The notes: generated by a model from the letters alone, not told the origin. DNA of 64,000 bases from Halictus rubicundus (GCF_050948215.1 NC_135158.1:4139822-4203821), one strand, 5' to 3'; positions 13,621 through 23,796 are shown, counted from the stretch's first letter. Numbers and translations are program-made.

Positions 13621-15098
13621 CGCAACCAGTTGCAGGACTTTTACAGCGCAAGGAGGAATTCGTAAATGTTTTAAATGTTGTAGCAGCGTTTAATGCAAAG
13701 TAGCGACAGGAAATGTGATCTCGCAGCCGCCGGGGTGATTTTTAAACGAACGGATCAGGTGTTTTAAGGTTACTATTCCAGTGGCAAACAGAGTCGAGGA
13801 CGCGGGGAGCGGAAAATGGCTAGACGTCCTTCGCGCGTGGCAGCATCGTGTCCTTTTCTCTTTTCCTTTTCCGCCGCGCTTACGTACACGGCCCGTGATT
13901 AACGGTACTCCGGTATCGCAGGCGCAATTAGGCGAAACGGAGCATAAACACTCGGAACGCCGATTGGCATCCTGGCGCACGTTAAACGCTAGAATTTGCC
14001 GGGGCGACCATTCCGAAAGGACTTTTTCCTCGAACGGCATTTTCAATCGATTTATTACCGAACGAAATCACCGACCGCCTTCCTGCAATTAACTGTAAAA
14101 ATATTAGCCTTGTCGTAACCCGTCATTGCTAATCGTTCTTTCGCAAAAAGTGACTTGACCCTTAGCCGAGGTGGCAAATGCTTGCAAATTAAATTTCCCG
14201 TTTGTATTATAAACTATACAAAAATACAATATTCGATAAACATTCTAGGCCGAAAGGAATGTTTGGTTTCCGAGTGTAAAGGATTAAGAGAATGTTGAAG
14301 CAACTATTATTTTCCACTCGAATGTACAATATTTTTATTTTGCAAAACGATTCGCCGTCTCTATCGATTACGGTTGCGAAAAACGTTATACTGACACGAC
14401 AGTGGAACGGGCCTGAAATAGGTTTCAGAAAAAGCTCTTTGTTTCGCCGATGGAAACACGGCCTTAGATCGCGTCGGAGATTCGGGTGACGAAACCGACG
14501 ACGCATCGAAGCATAGTGCATCCGATCTTTCGTAAGAGAGCGACGCATCTGTTCCCGCGGCGAACGGGAATATGATTTATGGTCGCCGCGCGAGATAGCG
14601 CGCCGGCTTAATCCGTTCCCGTGTCTCGCGGACGCAGGAAGTTGTTCTATCGGGGCCTGTCCCGTGCGCAACAGCCTTTCCTTTTCTCGCGGCTTCGAAA
14701 CTAGCGTTATCTTCGAATATATTATACCTACCGGCCCCGCTCTCGTCGGAACTGGGTCGAGTCGAAATAAATCGCAGGAAAAGCCCGCATTCCGCGAGCA
14801 CACGAGCCGTAATCGATTTGTTTCCTCGATTTCCTAAAGAATTCGATCCCTCCCGGCGGAGTACCATAATTCCTTTATACCGGCTGTCTTCGCGCATCCT
14901 GACAGGATACCTATACATCCTCTTCCCTTGACGCCGAGATCGTTTTATTACCAGGCCACGAATGATTGATTTGCTTTCGCGCGGTCGGCCATTGTTGACG
15001 AGGACTTTCTGGAATTTAGAGGATCCTTTGGGTTAGATCTTCTTCGGTGATGTTTATCTAGTTTGGGCATAAATAAGGGTACGTCGATTTTAATATAA
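13621..15098. other. Non-coding stretch, no gene recognised
   Basis: GC-rich DNA with long chance frames. The longest is a minus-strand frame of 198 residues at 14207-14803, whose product is Arg/Ser-rich and like no family. No splice-bounded exon was seen. Confidence 0.5.
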
Positions 15099-15480
15099 CT
15101 TTCTGCGAGTTTTAATAATCCTCGATACGATTTTCGCAAATTAGAAGGGTACATTCGGTTCAACGCGATTTTCTACGACATTTAATAATCCTACGTAGAA
15201 TTTTCTCAAATTGGAAATTCACGGGGTTCGCTAATTATATTATACATTTTCTAGGACTTTTAATAATCCTGGATAGAACGTTCTCAAATCAGATATTAAT
15301 TGGGCTCTGTAGTTTCAACCCCTTTATTAATAATAATATTATAAATTTTCTATGACTTTTAATAATCCCAGAGACAATTTTCTCAAATTAGAAGTGGACT
15401 GGTTATTTCAGCTCCTTTAATTATAACGCTAAAAGTTTTCTACGACTTTCAATGCTGCTAGATTCCGTACTCTCATTTTA
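15099..15480. repeat. Degenerate tandem array, about five units of 70-100 bp
   Basis: The motif TTCTANGACTTTTAATAATCC starts near 15101, 15171, 15249, 15348 and 15438. Each of the first four is followed by a diverged RATTTTCTCAAATTAGAA. Unit spacing varies (about 70, 78, 99 and 90 bp), as expected for an old array that has gained small insertions. Confidence 0.7.
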
Positions 15481-15993
15481 AGAATAAATGAGAACACATC
15501 AACGATACATTACTTGTATCGATATTAAAAACATCCTACATGGTGCACTTGCAACTAACTACAAAAGTAGAAATCTAGAACAGTTGTACTATTTCTTTTA
15601 ACCAGAATATATAATAAATTTTAGAAGTTGACGTATGAGCGCTCAGCCATTGACAGGAGGGTTAATTGAAAAGGAATCGACCGTAGGTAAGATGGAGAGA
15701 CATCTTTCTGAAGATGAAATTTCTGTTGGATGATATATCGAGTGTGCGAACTAGTAATGAGCTTCGTAGCGAGATGAAAGTGTAATTTATATGTTGCAGC
15801 TCTTCTTAAGGTCAAGTTTGATGAATACGACACGTGTTACATCAAGTGAACGTTGAGAGTGTGTGGATTTTATTACGTGTATGTTCGTCTGTGATTGACG
15901 AAAGAAGAACTGCCGGAGAAATCAACATTCCAATATTTATTTTACAAAAGAAAATCAGTCAATGTCTACCCTTTCGTTTACGATCAAGGAGAT
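15481..15993. other. Unique left flank of the transposon
   Basis: AT-rich single-copy-looking DNA with no gene recognised. It runs up to the TCA that precedes the transposon terminus. Confidence 0.5.
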
Positions 15994-15996
15994 TCA
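15994..15996. other. Target-site duplication, left copy (TCA)
   Basis: The trinucleotide TCA directly precedes the terminal CAAGGG and is repeated directly after the terminal CCCTTG at 19851-19853. With perfect termini on both sides, a 3-bp target duplication is the simplest reading. Three matching bases could still arise by chance. Confidence 0.55.
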
Positions 15997-16932
15997 CAAG
16001 GGAACATATTCAAGTGCGAATTTCCGATTTTGATGAAACTTATGTGACATATAGTTCTTTGAAAAATATTTGACACGTATTTTTTTTTATCGGCAACCAT
16101 CCACTTTGAAGGGGTGAAAACAGCCCTCAAAGTTGGGGGTCAAAACCATATTTTTTGAAATACCTCGGAAACCAGAGGTCGAAAAAATTTGAATTTTTTT
16201 TTAAATTGTGTGTTTTTCAATGAGAAATGTAGTCGCGCAAGAAAAATTTAACAAAAGTCTTTTGTTTAAACAATATATTGAAAATTTGATTTTTTTTTGC
16301 AGTTTCTCTTATTTATTGTTAGTTCATTTTAATGTAAACTTGGGTGTGTGATCTTTGATCAAAATTAGGGTTTACATGTTTCAGGATTTTTTTTTTTTTT
16401 GCCATTTAACAATAATTATGCATTATGGAAGATAGTCTTGCATCTGCCGTGCGTAGGAAGGAATTGTGGCTTGTTTTATCGAAATATAAGTATTTACTAT
16501 AAACGTGTATAGTATTTTAAACAATACCACTGGGTTATGTGTCGTTTATTGTTTTATTAGTAGCTAAAGAAGGTGGCGCAGGTAGCAGCGTGACGCGGTG
16601 CTAATTACCGCGGCGGAGTAAGGGTACCGACTTTTATAGCCAATTCGCCTGTGAATTTCTGCAATCGTTGGGCCTTCGGTCAAAATATCCCTGCAGCCTT
16701 TTTAAACTGTGAATCCTCGAACCTGGAGTTTCCCTCGTCATTTATGGTAGCTCTAAAAAGAGCTGATTTTGAAAGAAGTGCTGTCCACAAAGATTATTCT
16801 ACATAATTCTGGCAATATTGATGTCCTGTGATTGTTGGGCCTTCGGTCAAAATATCCCTGCAGCCTTTTTAAACTATGAATCCTCGAACCTGGAGTTTCC
16901 CTCGTCATTTATGGTAGCTCTGAAAAGAGCTG
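15997..16932 (+). repeat. Left terminal inverted repeat, 936 bp
   Basis: It is the reverse complement of 18915-19850. Each left base x pairs with position 35847 minus x on the right with no slippage. The inner boundary is abrupt and falls inside the second copy of a 167-bp direct repeat. The arm contains two AATAAA motifs on the minus strand, downstream of the transposase stop. Confidence 0.95.
16545..16558 (-). terminator. Candidate polyadenylation signals for the transposase
   Basis: Two AATAAA hexamers on the minus strand (16553-16558 and 16545-16550) lie about 400 bp beyond the TAA stop, inside the left inverted repeat. They are the clearest canonical signals I noticed there; use of either is inference. 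Because they are in the inverted repeat, mirrored plus-strand copies exist in the right arm. Confidence 0.4.
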
Positions 16933-17000
16933 ATTTTGAAAGAAGTGGTGTCCACAAAGATTATTCTACATAATTCTGGCAATAATGATACTCGATGATA
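16667..17000 (+). repeat. 167-bp direct duplication covering the transposase 3' end
   Basis: Copy 1 begins at 16667 and copy 2 at 16834, both with GTTGGGCCTTCGGTC. They differ at about three positions over the first 150 bp and fade at their ends (copy 2 after about 16990). Copy 2 contains the transposase stop and its last codons (YCQNYVE-stop on the minus strand), and copy 1 carries the same codons. So a piece of the 3' end of the gene was tandemly duplicated. The inverted repeat ends 99 bp into copy 2, so all of copy 1 is mirrored in the right arm. Confidence 0.9.
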
Positions 17001-18571
17001 AAATGAGAAAAACATAAATGTTCTTTGCACCAAGAACATTTCAGTACGACTACATTTGAACAATGGAAACACGTTAAACCATCTAATTTTGTAAAGCAGA
17101 ACTCTACGGGATTTTCAAATTCTCCTGGCCGTTCTTCTATATATCCACTGCGGAACCAAGCATATTGAAACAGCCGTTTATAACGCGCAGCTGATAATTG
17201 GTTGTGGATTAATGACTGTAATTTAATAATATTATTTCTTGCGTGTAGATTAAAATCAATATTTAACAATATTGCAAGATCGGAAAGTTTTCTTGCAAAA
17301 TTCTTCCAAATGCGGAATCCATACACGTCAAGTGGTTGGATTAATGGCGTCGTATTTTTTGGTATCGTCAATACCTCTAATTGTTTGTCTTCTGGCAGGG
17401 CGTTACGTATGATCTCGTCGTTGTATCCATTCCACGAGTCAAGAAGTAAAACAGAATTTTCTGGAGCAGATGGGAGAAATACTTCAATCAACCACGTTCT
17501 AAATAACTCCTTCGTTAGTTTTCCCGATGTGGAAGCTTCAATATGTACATTAGGTGCCGTGAACACACTTCTTCGTACACGAGGTCCTAACTGCCCTTTG
17601 ACTTCTTTCAAAACAATATATAATGGCGATAGCAACTGTCCGTCAGCTGAAATTGTGGGCTGGATAGTGTAGCTGTGCGTTGTTGAAGATATCGATTGGA
17701 CAAGAGCACCCGTTTCTTTTTCACCTTTGTGTGAAAGTGTTCGACCAGAGTGCAATTCCAACTGGAACCCACTTTGATCACTGTTGAAAATATTGCTTGC
17801 GCCATAATTTTCAAAATACCCTTTCACATGATGCACAAAATCTTCTGCTGCTGCGGTCAAATCTGTTAAATGGTTAGTATGATGGCGGGTAACGAGTTTC
17901 GTCGTTTTTCTCGATACTATATTATAGTTTTCTTTAAACTTCCACAACCAAAAGGACGATGCCTGGAATCCTTCTAAATTTATTGATAAATTTTCGTGCA
18001 TTGCCCACCGTCTCAAATCTACGTCGTGTACCAAAATTTTATTATTTCTCGCTACAATAAATTTTTCAAGTGTAGCATGTGCAATTGCTGTAAGTTTATC
18101 GTAACGAGATCCGCCTGTATTAATTTGCTCTTCCCATCTGTATAAATCTGATTTTCTCTTCAATTTCTTGTATTTGTTCTTCACAGTTTCGAAGTTTAGT
18201 GGTCTTTTTCTTCCACTCTTCCAAAAATCTACAGCTTTCTTCTTATAATCTAAATCAATGCCTCCAAATTCTATTTCTTCTGGACTCTCGTCTGGAGAAC
18301 TTGAAGACGACGGTTTAGATGTTGACGCTGATTCCAAATCTTCTTCATCTTCGGGAACATTAAATGAAGTCGGTTCGTCTGTTAGGTCATCGAATATTAA
18401 TTCCTGTTGCGTTTCGAAATTCATGTACCCTGCTTCTCTGTAGCTATTAATCAGGTCTATAATTATGTTTGCCAGTTCAATTTCCTTTCCATTCGTGGGT
18501 GTTCCCTCGTTATTGTTACTGCTATATGTTGCCATCAAAATATTTATAACGTTCACCGGATTGACCTTCAT
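16961..18571 (-). CDS. DDE-superfamily transposase (CENP-B-type HTH, DDE_1-like), 536 aa, intact
   Basis: The product should bind the element's ends and catalyse excision and insertion in the nucleus. It has an acidic, Ser-rich region (about 63-103), a basic helical HTH-like region (108-150) and a CENP-B-type HTH (about 177-229, with WLWKFKENYNIVSRK). The catalytic core has aspartates at D265 (NSDQSG), D378 (LLLDSWNGY) and D415 (IPKNTTPLIQPLDVYG), with 36 residues between the last two. The IPxNTTxLIQPLD signature is typical of pogo/Tigger DDE_1 transposases. The tail has a zinc-binding pattern (C501, C504, C512, C515, C520, H523). No frameshift or internal stop is seen. The open frame continues upstream to a TTG, which I rejected; the first ATG (18571) has A at -3, and the next ATG (18535) would give 524 aa. 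The last codons lie in a 167-bp duplication. Sub-family assignment is uncertain. Confidence 0.93.
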   Translation of the reverse strand: MKVNPVNVINILMATYSSNNNEGTPTNGKEIELANIIIDLINSYREAGYMNFETQQELIFDDLTDEPTSFNVPEDEEDLESASTSKPSSSSSPDESPEEIEFGGIDLDYKKKAVDFWKSGRKRPLNFETVKNKYKKLKRKSDLYRWEEQINTGGSRYDKLTAIAHATLEKFIVARNNKILVHDVDLRRWAMHENLSINLEGFQASSFWLWKFKENYNIVSRKTTKLVTRHHTNHLTDLTAAAEDFVHHVKGYFENYGASNIFNSDQSGFQLELHSGRTLSHKGEKETGALVQSISSTTHSYTIQPTISADGQLLSPLYIVLKEVKGQLGPRVRRSVFTAPNVHIEASTSGKLTKELFRTWLIEVFLPSAPENSVLLLDSWNGYNDEIIRNALPEDKQLEVLTIPKNTTPLIQPLDVYGFRIWKNFARKLSDLAILLNIDFNLHARNNIIKLQSLIHNQLSAARYKRLFQYAWFRSGYIEERPGEFENPVEFCFTKLDGLTCFHCSNVVVLKCSWCKEHLCFSHFIIEYHYCQNYVE

Positions 18572-18779
18572 GTTTGTAAAAACGAATCTAACAATACAAA
18601 TAAACAATAAGCAAAAGCAAAATTAATATAATGTTCGAACTTTATTATTGCCAGAAATTATTTGATATATGTGGCACCGTTTTAAAAATCCGAAAGAAGT
18701 AGCCTTAACTTCTTGATATGTACGTTGCTTTACAAACCGTAATGCAGAAAGACTAATAGCACATACAGCAAAGTGCCCA

Positions 18780-18787
18780 TATTTATA
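18780..18787 (-). promoter_or_regulatory. Candidate TATA box of the transposase
   Basis: TATAAATA on the minus strand lies about 210 bp upstream of the chosen ATG, in the only part of the element not repeated at the other end apart from the coding region. A weaker TATATA is at 18877-18882. The position would give a 5' leader of roughly 180 nt. The match is by motif only. Confidence 0.4.
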
Positions 18788-18914
18788 CATTCTGAAGACT
18801 GTTTTACGTTTCCCCCTCTCTCACTCTAACAACCAATGGAATTGTTTGAAAATATTTGGGTCCTTCTTAAATGCTGTATATAACCGAGGTAAAACTGATG
18901 TGCGGCATTGGCAC

Positions 18915-19850
18915 CAGCTCTTTTCAGAGCTACCATAAATGACGAGGGAAACTCCAGGTTCGAGGATTCATAGTTTAAAAAGGCTGCAGGGATATTTTGA
19001 CCGAAGGCCCAACAATCACAGGACATCAATATTGCCAGAATTATGTAGAATAATCTTTGTGGACAGCACTTCTTTCAAAATCAGCTCTTTTTAGAGCTAC
19101 CATAAATGACGAGGGAAACTCCAGGTTCGAGGATTCACAGTTTAAAAAGGCTGCAGGGATATTTTGACCGAAGGCCCAACGATTGCAGAAATTCACAGGC
19201 GAATTGGCTATAAAAGTCGGTACCCTTACTCCGCCGCGGTAATTAGCACCGCGTCACGCTGCTACCTGCGCCACCTTCTTTAGCTACTAATAAAACAATA
19301 AACGACACATAACCCAGTGGTATTGTTTAAAATACTATACACGTTTATAGTAAATACTTATATTTCGATAAAACAAGCCACAATTCCTTCCTACGCACGG
19401 CAGATGCAAGACTATCTTCCATAATGCATAATTATTGTTAAATGGCAAAAAAAAAAAAAATCCTGAAACATGTAAACCCTAATTTTGATCAAAGATCACA
19501 CACCCAAGTTTACATTAAAATGAACTAACAATAAATAAGAGAAACTGCAAAAAAAAATCAAATTTTCAATATATTGTTTAAACAAAAGACTTTTGTTAAA
19601 TTTTTCTTGCGCGACTACATTTCTCATTGAAAAACACACAATTTAAAAAAAAATTCAAATTTTTTCGACCTCTGGTTTCCGAGGTATTTCAAAAAATATG
19701 GTTTTGACCCCCAACTTTGAGGGCTGTTTTCACCCCTTCAAAGTGGATGGTTGCCGATAAAAAAAAATACGTGTCAAATATTTTTCAAAGAACTATATGT
19801 CACATAAGTTTCATCAAAATCGGAAATTCGCACTTGAATATGTTCCCTTG
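18915..19850 (-). repeat. Right terminal inverted repeat, 936 bp
   Basis: This is the mirror of 15997-16932. It contains a full copy (19014-19180) and a 99-bp partial copy (18915-19013) of the 167-bp unit, so a fragment of the transposase 3' end also sits in plus orientation upstream of the gene. Confidence 0.95.
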
Positions 19851-19853
19851 TCA
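19851..19853. other. Target-site duplication, right copy (TCA)
   Basis: TCA directly follows the terminal CCCTTG and matches 15994-15996. Shifting the boundary by one base (ACAAGGG ends) removes the duplication, so the CAAGGG/TCA reading is the consistent one. Confidence 0.55.
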
Positions 19854-22115
19854 GCTTAACCAGCGTTCGCTACGTCCTCTTAACCATGCAGCAGTGCAAT
19901 ACATCGAACCACAAAAAATCGTCCAAAATCAAGTTCTAAGAAAAGACCTTGAAACCTTGTTACTGAAAATGCTCGTCTTCGATTTTTTCCGGGAACGGTC
20001 GATTTTTATTCGCGGCGCAGCCGGGAAAACAACCGACCCTCCCCCGTTACGAGGCCTCCGGTAACACACTTAATTTTACACGGTGTATATATACCCCGGC
20101 CAGTCACAAATCAGAGGCCGAGCGCGCCGCGACGATAACGCGCGCCGCATAATTTCCACGGGCGGGAAATCCGGCTAAATTTACCGCGACGCGTGCCGAT
20201 CAGTGTCCTTCGACGCCGATGCGTCTCCATTAGCCTTCCCTCTAGCCGTTCGTCGCCGAGTGGTTTATGGTTGTTTTGTTTAGGAGAGCGGCCGCGAGAG
20301 ATGGGAGACGAGACGGCCTCCGTCTCTCCGAAAGAGAGACTCTCCATTCTGGCCAGACTTAACCGGTTAAATTTAGAGCCGCTGCATCTTCTTTCGGAGA
20401 GGCTTAGCGAGCGCAGACTTAAGCCCCGGTGCACTTCCGCTCGAAATAACCCCTTCCCCTCACGGACGTGCATCCACGACGAACGAGATTAACGAGCTAG
20501 GTTTTGCTAGGCTTCGATGACGTTGCGACTAGTGAGATCGGGAGATCGAGAGGCTTCAGCACTCGGTCCACGGTTATTAAGCTCTTCGACGCTCTAAGTG
20601 AACGGGCATACAAGTTTTTCGTCTTGGACCCTCATTTGAGAGCTGGGAAATTGATAGAAGTTGATTTTCTGCTCTTTCTAACGAAGCCTTGGAAATTTGG
20701 TTTTTCAACTTAGAATCGAAACCAATAAGTGGGTTCTTCAGTTTCCATTTTTGCCACCCTCCTATAATAAATTCACGAGAGCGAGAATTTATATTGAAAT
20801 TTTTAGTTTGCATACTTCTCGGATCCACTAAAGCGTACCCGCTGAAAAAAGTGCCGGTATTTTGCATAGTCCGAGAATTTCGTCTTTGTTACGCTCCCCC
20901 GACAATCACAATAGCTGTCCACCCCGTTTCAACAACCCATAAATTAAACCCCTAACGTGATTGAAGTGGGGTGCATAGTTATAACAACCCTAACTCCTCG
21001 TCTCACAAGTCTTTTCACAGCAGTTGTCTAAGGAATTCATAGTCAAACAAGAGAACTCATATCCACTATCGAGGATTTGAAATTCTTTGGAAATCCGTGC
21101 TTCATCGAAATTTTTAGATTGAAATCGTTCCATGAAAGTGTAGGAAATGTTGGAAGCGCATTCCCATAGAACTCGTCAGTTTCCAACGATTCAGAAAATT
21201 TGCTGGGGATACCAGAGAGACGGCTAACACGCATCAATCTCGTCAAACCCTTCAAACGTACCGTTGCACACCTGCAATCCGCGCTTTCACAGGAAGTGCG
21301 CAATAAAGTAATTTTTGATGCTCGGAGATTCCGGCTTGCTGGCTTTCCCTCTAGGAAACCGGATCTCCGGCGATCCATGCTGTTAATTTTTATTAAAATC
21401 CATCTCTCTCTCTCTCTCTCTGTCTCTCTCTCACACACACACCCTTTTTCGTCGAGGTGGAAACAATGTTAAACAAATTATTAAGAAACTTCGCAGGACA
21501 AAGGTTCTAGCCTCGCACTTTACGCTCGGCAAGCGCGTCCACTCGGCTGACCTACATGCGTCCGCGATGAATGGATAATTTACTAGCCGTAGAACGAGAG
21601 GTGAAAAACGGTTCGATAGAAAAAACCGGAACAATGGAGCCGCACAGAGTGCCGGGGTTTCTCGCGGCAAGACTTTTCTCAGGGTCGCAGTTTTGCACGG
21701 GCTCACAATGGCCCCGCTGTCCCGACACTGAAAACCAACGGCGAATCGATTGTCCGTAACGCCGCGCCGCCGTGGCTCGTCTCGCGGCGTTAATTAGACG
21801 CCGATGTGGAATTTTAACTCTTTCCACTCGATACGCTCCTCTTAGATCACCCATTTACGCGTTTAGTCTGCACGGAAATGATTACTCCATTCACGGGCGG
21901 CCGTAAAAGTGCACGTTCAAGTCCATGCACGGTCAACATTCAGCAACTTTCTTAACAGTGACGCAAACCGCTCGAGTTTTCTCGGGAAGGTGGACCGATT
22001 AGTGTAGTACATGACGTGGAAAAAAATTTTGTTCCTGCACCAAACGACTTGAAGAAAATGATTAGTGTGCGCGCACAGTGGGAGGTCAAATTGTTAGTGA
22101 CAGAAAAAGTCACTG
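19854..22115. other. Non-coding stretch, no gene recognised
   Basis: Right flank of the transposon, then GC-rich DNA. A perfect small hairpin GAGACGG-CCT-CCGTCTC lies near 20311-20327. A minus-strand frame (20577-20855) begins after a good acceptor-like TTTTTTCAG, but has no donor and no recognisable product. A TC/CA microsatellite is at 21403-21443. Confidence 0.5.
21403..21443. repeat. (TC)n(CA)n compound microsatellite
   Basis: About 30 bp of TC with one interruption, then six CA units. Directly visible. Confidence 0.95.
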
Positions 22116-22339
22116 TATACGGGGTGTCTCAGGTAGAAGCAGGCACGAGGAAACTTGCAAAAATGAATAACCCTTTTCCGGTGGACGTTTTGTTTTCGAG
22201 AAAATTGAATTTGTAAATTCTGCGGTTACGCGTGCAGCAGACTGGCGCGTCTGATCATTGCCAACCAATTCTACTTCTCGTAAGACGCGAATCAGTCGAG
22301 GTGTCCGCAAAGGGCTGCGATTAGTTTGCACGCCTAATA

Positions 22340-22364
22340 AAGGTCGATGCACATCTCACCGGCC
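22340..22364 (+). repeat. Left arm of a 25-bp perfect inverted repeat (partner 23797-23821)
   Basis: The arm starts AAGGTCGATGCACATCTC and runs into CCGGCCGGCC. The partner at 23797-23821 is its exact reverse complement. The span between outer ends is 1482 bp. Both arms continue into GGCCGGCC-rich sequence that is similar but no longer aligned. Confidence 0.85.
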
Positions 22365-22502
22365 GGCCGACCGGCCGTTTTTTCCCCGTTTATAAGCATT
22401 TTGGGGTCCGGGACAGCTATTAGAGAGGGTTCGAGAGGCTCGGAACAAAGGCACAGCGTGTCCTCTGCTACCAGAACCCCAGGGGTTCGCTGCCCAATGC
22501 TA

Positions 22503-22565
22503 GAGCCGGCCGGCTAGCCGGCTAGCATTCTCGACGAGAATGTTCGCAGGCTAGCCGGCCGGCTC
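22503..22565. repeat. GC-rich palindrome with a nested hairpin
   Basis: Perfect 17-bp arms (22503-22519, 22549-22565) start GAGCCGGCCGG and flank a 29-nt loop. The loop itself holds ATTCTCG-A-CGAGAAT, a nested 7-bp stem. Such a structure can form a cruciform or be a decayed transposon core. No function is evident. Confidence 0.85.
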
Positions 22566-22601
22566 GTAGCGTGGCAGTACGAAGACAGAATGAACATGCT
22601 G

Positions 22602-22853
22602 TATTTATTTAAAAAACTATCAACCAGAACTTTTCTGAGTTCCTCGTGGTAATAGATCTTGTTAAGGAATTTGAACGTTGTAACAAACGAAATAACAATT
22701 TATTACCACGCTAACGAAAAAGAAAGAATATCATCTGACAATCTGTGCGGTGAAACAATTCGTCATTATTTATTTCAAAAGCTGTTAACTAGAACATTTC
22801 AGAGTCCCTCGTGGTAATAGATGGGGAATACTTTGTTAAGGAATTTGAGCGTT
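22602..22853. repeat. Two diverged direct copies, 165 bp apart
   Basis: 22602-22679 and 22767-22853 share TATTTATTT, CTCGTGGTAATAGAT and TTGTTAAGGAATTTGA at about 80 percent identity. The second copy carries a 10-bp insertion. Confidence 0.75.
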
Positions 22854-23007
22854 ATTAGGAAAAAGCTACCAGAATAATTAATAATACGGTACTCCCTTTC
22901 GGAGCTATAGGTTCGAGCTACCATTTGTTGGGTTTGAGGGGAACATCTGTCGTATTTTAAATAGGCAGGTAATTTTTCTTGTGAATCAAAAACACATGTT
23001 GAATGTG

Positions 23008-23283
23008 AAAAATTATTAGATCTCGAGATATTTTCAAAAAATGTCATACATTTTCTTGTATTTAGTGAAATACAGCTACACTTTTTCAAAATCTTAGTTT
23101 TCGTACTCGAGTTACGATACGTGACTTGCTACTGAATTATGAAATGCTCACTCGTACAAATCGGTTTCTGTTATGATAACAATGTCGAAAGGGTGTTTAC
23201 CTTTACAACATAGTTATGAAGTGTTTGAGTATCTTCTTCAATAAAGACATTTTTTGAAAATATCTCGAGATCTAATAATTTTT
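23008..23283. repeat. 38-bp perfect inverted repeat with a 200-bp loop
   Basis: The arm 23008-23045 contains TTATTAGATCTCGAGATATT and is the exact reverse complement of 23246-23283. The centre includes the palindrome ATCTCGAGAT. It could be a foldback or MITE nested in the 22.1-23.5 kb region. No target duplication is obvious at its edges. Confidence 0.85.
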
Positions 23284-23796
23284 TTGCCATGGTACCCTAA
23301 TCATTTTTTACGTAGAATGAAAGGAAGAATCTATTCTATTTAAAGAAATGATGCAATTGTTAATTGCACATGCACTGCAGCATCTAAAAAAAATTTAAAG
23401 TCCTACAGATGTAGTGCTCTTCGAACCATTTATCTTTCTCCTTTATCATTTTTTCGTAAATGCAATAATAACGGAGTTATGACTTGAAACAATTGTGTGG
23501 ACCACCCTGTATAAGGATGTGCGATGCTGTTTCACTAATTGTAAGTGCCAGGAACGTTTCCTATTTCCATGGTGTTGTAAAGGAGAGGTACGGATAGATT
23601 ACATAAGGAGCTGTGGAGCCCCTAAAAACATTTTTTTTTGTGCCACGCACAGCAGGGAACTGTCAACGCGCTCTCGAAAGGCCATCTGGAAAGGGTCGAG
23701 AGGCCAGAGAAGAAATTCGGTTCCAAAGCCTGACACGGTTGCCGCCAGTAAACGCTAGGGCCAAAACCAGGGTTATAATTTTGAGCCGGCCGGCCG

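Larger units (their letters stand above)
15997..19850 (-). mobile_element. Complete DDE transposon, 3854 bp, with 936-bp terminal inverted repeats
   Basis: The element starts CAAGGGAACATATTC and ends with its reverse complement. Its order is left inverted repeat (15997-16932), transposase on the minus strand (16961-18571), a spacer with a TATA-like box (18572-18914) and right inverted repeat (18915-19850). The arms agree even in the lengths of their homopolymer runs (14 T/A; three runs of 9), and I found no mismatch in the long stretches compared. That and the intact transposase frame point to a recent insertion that may still be mobile. The family is inferred from the transposase as DDE_1/CENP-B-like, of the pogo/Tigger type. 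However, such elements normally have short inverted repeats and duplicate TA, whereas this one has very long repeats and apparently duplicates TCA. Confidence 0.9.
22116..23513. mobile_element. Possible degenerate inverted-repeat element (TATAC[G/A]GGGTG ends)
   Basis: TATACGGGGTGTCTC at 22116 and ACCACCCTGTATA at 23501-23513 form an inverted pair agreeing over about 11 of the first 12 bases (TATACRGGGTG). Between them lie an internal 165-bp-spaced direct repeat, a GC palindrome and a 38-bp inverted repeat, but no coding capacity. Ends of this form are familiar from small insect DNA-transposon derivatives (from memory, not checked). Homology beyond the first bases is weak, so two unrelated fragments are possible. 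Confidence 0.35.

Noticed and set aside
14207..14803. 198-residue minus-strand frame
   Set aside because: Arg/Ser-rich product like no known family, in GC-rich DNA with frames on both strands, and no splice or promoter context.
18572..18607. Twelve extra N-terminal codons of the transposase starting at TTG
   Set aside because: TTG is not a normal eukaryotic start; the first ATG is at 18571. The stretch is probably 5' leader.
20577..20855. Minus-strand open frame after a good acceptor-like TTTTTTCAG
   Set aside because: No clear donor and no recognisable protein; kept only as a note.
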